From positions 5,456,001 to 5,520,000 of the forward strand of contig CM073518.1 in assembly GCA_037074615.1 (NCBI GenBank): a DNA stretch of 64,000 nt, written 5' to 3'. This document shows, piece by piece, positions 59,753 to 64,000 of this stretch (its first letter is position 1; each line of letters opens with the position of its first letter). This DNA is from Leucaena leucocephala. Lineage: Eukaryota > Streptophyta > Magnoliopsida > Fabales > Fabaceae. Made by a program: the position numbers and the translations under genes. The notes under the pieces were generated by a model. That model saw nothing but the letters and a program-made list of their open reading frames with translations, was not told where the DNA came from and made no database searches.

Positions 59753-61312
59753 TTAAAAGCTTGCAGTCTTGAGAGAGGTGAGGGTAACCGAAGAACCCAA
59801 CGGCGAGGATCCGACTTGAATCTCAAACGAATCATACCGAAGAAAAAGCTCCACCACCAACAATCTCGCCACCAACATCACAAAATCTTTTCCGGCGCAC
59901 TGCTTGTTATCGACAGTCGGATTTTGATTCTCTGGCCCGTTCGACCATAGCACATGCTTCAGCAACTTCTCACCCTCGCCCACGAATCTGTCTCCAACAA
60001 ATTCGTCCGCTCTCTCGAATATCTTCGGATCCTTCGTTGCGAATGGCTGGTAACCGAACAACATTTCCCCTTCGTTCACTTTGAACCTCTTCTCGTGGCT
60101 TTCGATCACTAGATCTCTCTTTGCCTTACCGTACTGTAACGGTACTGGCGGTTCTATTCTGAATGCTTCGTATACTACCGACTTCATCAACGGCATCTGC
60201 TCCATCGCCCTCATCGTTACTTCTCCACCGTTCGACCTCACCGCCGTTCTGATCTCCCTCGCCAACTCCGTGTGAAGTTTCACCTCCGCCCGCCCAATCC
60301 ACTTCAGCATGTTCGGGAAGAATATCTTCATTCCTCCGAAAGAATTGAAGCACGTCGCGAACAGCAAGTTGTGGCAGGCTTCTTCTCTGGACACCCCCAA
60401 ACGCTCCGCTTCGTCGAGCACGAAACCGGAGGACTGGTAGAAGAAATCGTATAGCCTCTGGTAATCAGATTTGACCAAGGCTGGAGGGAGACGGAAGGTG
60501 TGGAATATGCCATCTTCGATGGGCTTTGGGAGGCCAAGAATGAGAATAGGACTGAGCTGGAAGAGCACCCATTTCTGGACTATCTTTGGGCCGTCCAGCC
60601 CGAGTTTGGTATTGGCCGGGTTGGTCCCATATAGAGATCGAGCCAGAAAGTTAAAAGCGGCCTGATCATTGGCATCAACGAAGCTAGCTTTTCCATTGGC
60701 GGCAAGCTCGTTCTCGAGCATATCGAAGAGCTGGGTGTAACTAGAATGGAATTCAGGAATCACCTTGTCACGACGGGACTTGAGGAGGAAGAACATGAGG
60801 CGCTTGAGCTGCTCGTGTCCGGGCTCGGAGGGGTCGAGGTAGGAGAGAACTCGGTAACCTCCGGTGAGTTCAGTGGAAGGCATGAAAGTGCCAGTGAACA
60901 CATCTTTCTTCTCGACCTTCGTGACGTCGAAGAGAACGGGGAAGCTTTTCCCGTCGAGCAAGGCGATGACCTGTGGATTGGGAGCAATGAACGGTCCCGG
61001 CGGCATGTTGGTGCGGAAAACTGTTGACTGGTACTTTTGGATTCGTGATTTGAAGTACTCGTCTCGGCCTTGGTTATAGAAATAATCAAGACGATCTTTG
61101 AGGGGCCCAATAAGAGGAAGACCATAATGTCCAGGAATTTTCTGGACGGGGAGCTCTGCTGGTGCCGCCGGCTGTACAGATAAGGATGGTCTCTCGGAGA
61201 CGGAGGCTTTGGTGATCGGACGGACGAACAATGGAGGCGTGGAACGGTTGGGTGATTTTATAGTCAATGGAAATTGTAGTTGGAGAGAAGGAGAAGAGAC
61301 GCTCGTGGCCAT
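59753..61312 (-). CDS. AOS: Allene oxide synthase (CYP74A), chloroplastic
   Basis: An intronless gene of 519 residues with a Ser/Pro-rich plastid transit region (about residues 1-45). The body begins IPGHYGLPLIGPLKDR. CYP74 hallmarks are an I-helix FATCFNSFGG instead of the oxygen-binding AGxDT, EAFR as the ExxR, and the heme loop NKQCAGKDFV with Cys472. CYP74A needs no O2 or reductase. It converts 13-hydroperoxylinolenic acid to an unstable allene oxide, committing it to jasmonate synthesis in plastids. I chose the ATG at 61312 (MATSVSSPSLQLQFP) over the one at 61399. A TATA-like TGTATATAAATG overlaps the latter, so it would lie at or before the transcription start. The extra 29 residues are also not AOS-like. 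Confidence 0.94.
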   Translation of the reverse strand: MATSVSSPSLQLQFPLTIKSPNRSTPPLFVRPITKASVSERPSLSVQPAAPAELPVQKIPGHYGLPLIGPLKDRLDYFYNQGRDEYFKSRIQKYQSTVFRTNMPPGPFIAPNPQVIALLDGKSFPVLFDVTKVEKKDVFTGTFMPSTELTGGYRVLSYLDPSEPGHEQLKRLMFFLLKSRRDKVIPEFHSSYTQLFDMLENELAANGKASFVDANDQAAFNFLARSLYGTNPANTKLGLDGPKIVQKWVLFQLSPILILGLPKPIEDGIFHTFRLPPALVKSDYQRLYDFFYQSSGFVLDEAERLGVSREEACHNLLFATCFNSFGGMKIFFPNMLKWIGRAEVKLHTELAREIRTAVRSNGGEVTMRAMEQMPLMKSVVYEAFRIEPPVPLQYGKAKRDLVIESHEKRFKVNEGEMLFGYQPFATKDPKIFERADEFVGDRFVGEGEKLLKHVLWSNGPENQNPTVDNKQCAGKDFVMLVARLLVVELFLRYDSFEIQVGSSPLGSSVTLTSLKTASF

Positions 61313-61398
61313 TTTTGAAGGTATAATCAGTGAGCAGATAGCAGAGAGAAGAATGAAGGTGGTGGGTTGTAGTTGTTTGTGGGGAGTAATTGCTTGCA

Positions 61399-61410
61399 TT
61401 TATATACACA
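61399..61410 (-). promoter_or_regulatory. Probable TATA box of AOS
   Basis: The minus strand reads TGTATATAAATG here, about 90 bases upstream of the chosen start codon. Transcription would be expected to begin some 25-35 bases further along (about 61365-61375). Confidence 0.6.
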
Positions 61411-62850
61411 AAAGGTGGGATGAAGCTAACGAAGATATTGATTATTGAAGCTGGATGGGAAGTCGGGAAAGGTGTGCGTTAGTTGGATGTTTCTTTAATA
61501 GACGTCTTAATATTTTATTCTTTGTTCATACGAGTTATGGAAAATGATAGTGACCAGGGAATGTCGTTTTCGGAACCCAAGTGCTTCAAATGAAAATGTC
61601 CCTCTCGGGGGCATTTCTTGAGGAATAAAACATTGTTTAAAATTAGTACGTAATAATAATACTCTAATGTCCAGCATGAGCTTTGAATAAAGGAAGCGTG
61701 TGGCGACCAAAGAATCGGAGATGGCCCTTTACTTTTCCTCCGACGGAAAAGTCCCTCTAATTGACCGCATAACATTTGACTGCAATGCTTCATCTTCCCA
61801 TTTCCTTTCAGGCTCAATATATCCCCCAATAGTACTTCCAGCTTTCGGCTAATCCAATTGGGCAAAGCCAACCACTGATCCACTTTTGTACATGTTGTGG
61901 CCTTACAAGTATTCCTTTATAGTGGATGTTACTACGAAACGTAATAATTCAAATTTGGAAAAAACAAAAAGAAAATATGAATGTTGTTGAATGGGCATTA
62001 CAGGTGGCATGGTGTATAACTGACGGGTGTAGGCTGCGGTTTGGCCGGTAAGGACTAATGGAAAACTTGACCGAAATGGCAGGGCCATCCGTCCAAGAAC
62101 CGTATTTTTTTTAGTACAATTTTTTTTTTTAAAAGTTAGGTTTATTCATATTTTAAAAACATAGCAAAATCTTTTTTCCTCTTAGATAATATTAATATCA
62201 GACAAAACGAGTTATTAATTACCTTCAAACGTAAACTTAAATACTCAAAAGTTAAGATACCTCTCTAATACCTAAAATCATAATAAAATAATAATTTTTA
62301 AAAATTGAACTCGCTCTAAATAATCATATCCTCATCTCTTCACTAAACCTGACTATGGGTGTCCAAGCACCATACTAAATTGTCGACGATGTAATCATAA
62401 ACGCAACAAAAGTGCGGTTTCAATTATTTCAGGTCTCATGATACACCCCAACTCCGTCTTGAGCGCCCCCACCATTCTTCTATGTTACTTCCGACCATTT
62501 CCTCTGTAATTTGCACTTAAATAACACTTACATATGCCCAAAACATTCCTCTGTAATTTGACGGCATCTTAAATTCATTTTTCTTAAATAAAATATTGAA
62601 TATCTAATCCCTTTTCTGCTAATCTTTTCAAAAAGATACTAAAAAATCCTAATAAAAAATGAGTAGTATAAATTTATTATTATTTAATACAATAAAACTT
62701 GTTATTACTTACTCTTTAATTGTCATTAGACAATAGAGTTATTAATTTTATTTCTTGAGACTTTGTAGTTATTCCCTCAAATCTTTTTTATCATATGACA
62801 GTTTGAAATGGGGGAATTGCATTGGTTAACAAAATATGGTTTAACAAAAT
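61411..62850. other. Intergenic upstream of AOS
   Basis: No gene recognised. 62120-62395 is a diverged copy of the A-tailed repeat at 18910-19190 (TTACCTTCAAACGTAAACTT, GCTCTAAATAATCATATC). The open frames near 61515-61883 have no recognisable content. Confidence 0.5.
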
Positions 62851-62895
62851 ATGTAGTCGGGGCAAAGCTCCGGTGAATTGGGTGAGAAAAAAAAA
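62851..62895 (+). mobile_element. SINE 3' fragment, copy 4
   Basis: ATGTAGTCGGGGCAAAGCTC, then CGGTGAATTGGGTGAG and an A-run, match the last 45 bases of the SINE at 19321. The 5' part is missing, so this is a strongly truncated copy. Confidence 0.75.
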
Positions 62896-63610
62896 GTATG
62901 GTTTCACATATTTGACGTTACGAAATTGAATTGCTATGATCCCTGGAATAATGACTTTTATACGAGTCTGCTTTGGATTTTGTTGGTTGACAAGTATCAT
63001 CGCTTGGGACTTGAGGACTCGCCCGTTGCAACCCCTTCTCCATGTGGCCGCTCATGTGGATATTTCCAATGACCATATTCGCAGTACAGCACTAGAAGAT
63101 GGGGGTCTTATCACAGGTCTCAGAGGACACTTACATCCTCTGCTTTTTTCACAATGAGCCTCAACCGCAAGGTTATTATTGCTCCAGTCTTTCTTAGTGT
63201 ATTTTACCTGGCATAGCTAGTTGCATGAGTTCCTTCTTTTTAATTGGGCGTGCTATTAAATTGGCGCTTAAAAGAGATATTTGGACAAGCGGGGGTCATT
63301 TTGCTGGCCTCTAGTTGAAGTTTCACACTGTTGATTTACCAGCAAATTGCTTTAAAGAGTCGCAAGGCAGATAAGGCTATCAGCTGACGAAAATTGTTGA
63401 TTTTGTTGAGCAGCTGATGTACTCAATGTCGTAGCTCCATAAATCCCCTGAGTCGGTAACATTCCTTTAAAATAAAACTAATTGTCAAAAAATTAAATTT
63501 ATCATCTAAAAGGTTACAAATTGAAAACTTTAAATATGGAATGTCTAAATCTATAGCTTGGATGGTCAGTCCAAATTTTACTACAAAGATAATCATGGAA
63601 TGAACGCAGC
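62896..63610. other. Intergenic, nothing recognised
   Basis: It holds the 3' flank of the octanoyltransferase gene on the minus strand. Short open frames at 62878 and 62936 have no recognisable content. Confidence 0.45.
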
Positions 63611-64000
63611 TTAGGGTCTCCTTTCACATGATTCTGGTACTGAAATTGTTTTATGAAGGCACTCCAGCTCAAAAACATTTGAGAACTCTTGAACCAAAGA
63701 TTTGTGAGTGTTGTGAATGAGTGTGGCATCACCTAGATGAAGCAAATCTGCTGTTTCTTCACCAATAAATGAGCCAAGTTCCTTCAGCAACCCTTTGATA
63801 CTTCCGACTTGACGATCGCGAATCCCACATGGGACAATCCAATTGAAAGGAGTCAAATCGGTGGTGACATTAAGGGCTAACCCATGATAGGTTATCCACT
63901 GAGATACTCGGATGCCTACTGCCGCCACTTTCCGGTTTCCTGCAACATACTTCCATGAGAATGTGCTTAAAATAGTCACAATGGCAATGCACAATTGAAT
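63611..64000 (-). CDS. Octanoyltransferase LIP2p-like, 3' end (partial)
   Basis: The last exon on the minus strand runs from about 63939 to the TAA at 63611-63613 and encodes about 109 residues. It reads GNRKVAAVGIRVSQWITYHG, then LALNVTTDLTPFNWIVPCGI and RDRQVGSIKGLL. The strings AVGIRV, THGLALNV-like (here YHGLALNV) and IVPCGI with its Cys are the LipB/LIP2 octanoyltransferase core. The enzyme moves octanoate from acyl carrier protein to lipoyl domains, here probably in plastids (LIP2p). An AG acceptor at 63940-63941 (GTTGCAG before GAAAC, minus strand) suggests that 63942-64000 is intron. The rest of the gene lies beyond the window. Confidence 0.82.
   Translation of the reverse strand: MQLCIAIVTILSTFSWKYVAGNRKVAAVGIRVSQWITYHGLALNVTTDLTPFNWIVPCGIRDRQVGSIKGLLKELGSFIGEETADLLHLGDATLIHNTHKSLVQEFSNVFELECLHKTISVPESCERRP

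Noticed and set aside
20184..61312. Metabolic gene cluster linking CYP82 genes with allene oxide synthase
   Set aside because: They are separated by a kinase and a WD40 gene, AOS acts in plastid jasmonate synthesis, and no terpene synthase, transferase or other partner enzyme lies within the array.
1..64000. CRISPR array, operon or bacterial-type mobile system
   Set aside because: Spliced genes, plant gene families and plant transposons throughout; repeats are microsatellites, MITEs, SINEs and LTRs.

Overview
This is a nuclear genome segment from a flowering plant, most likely a eudicot (probably a rosid, but the species cannot be fixed from sequence alone). Evidence is the GT-AG introns, the AT-rich intergenic DNA dense in small transposons, and the gene set: KANADI4, CYP82 P450s, intronless allene oxide synthase, JINGUBANG-like WD40, nuclear petM, and a USP-domain receptor-like kinase.

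Layout. 1-3.1 kb: 3' part of an LHT8-like amino acid transporter, apparently decayed. 4.1-4.5 kb: nuclear petM (cytochrome b6f subunit VII). 5-12.9 kb: gene-free, with two back-to-back Tourist-like MITEs, two tRNA-derived SINEs and other repeats. 13.0-15.5 kb: a six-exon KANADI4/ABERRANT TESTA SHAPE gene. 17.3-19.5 kb: a nested stack of repeats, including what looks like the 3' flank of a vanished P450 copy. 20.2-47.8 kb: a tandem array of six CYP82-type P450 units, all on the plus strand. Two are intact (38.2 and 43.8 kb). One has an open frame but damaged conserved positions (20.2 kb). Three are pseudogenes (23.7, 25.4 and 46.5 kb). The 25.4 kb copy is split by a 7.4 kb Ty1/copia retrotransposon (25.6-33.0 kb), which itself carries a Tourist-like MITE with a perfect TTA duplication. 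49.9-56.3 kb: an eight-exon USP plus kinase gene with a hAT-type element in intron 3. 57.1-58.4 kb (minus): seven-blade WD40 JINGUBANG-like gene. 59.8-61.3 kb (minus): allene oxide synthase CYP74A. 63.6-64.0 kb (minus): last exon of a chloroplast LIP2p-type octanoyltransferase, cut by the window edge.

The genes do not form an obvious pathway. PetM, AOS and LIP2p are predicted plastid proteins from unrelated processes. The coherent story is birth and death of a CYP82 array by unequal crossing over, with two sub-lineages interleaved (20.2, 23.7, 43.8 and 46.5 kb versus 25.4 and 38.2 kb) and repeated transposon insertion. I found no convincing undescribed system. The most informative items are the datable nested insertions and the two intact CYP82 genes whose substrates are unknown.
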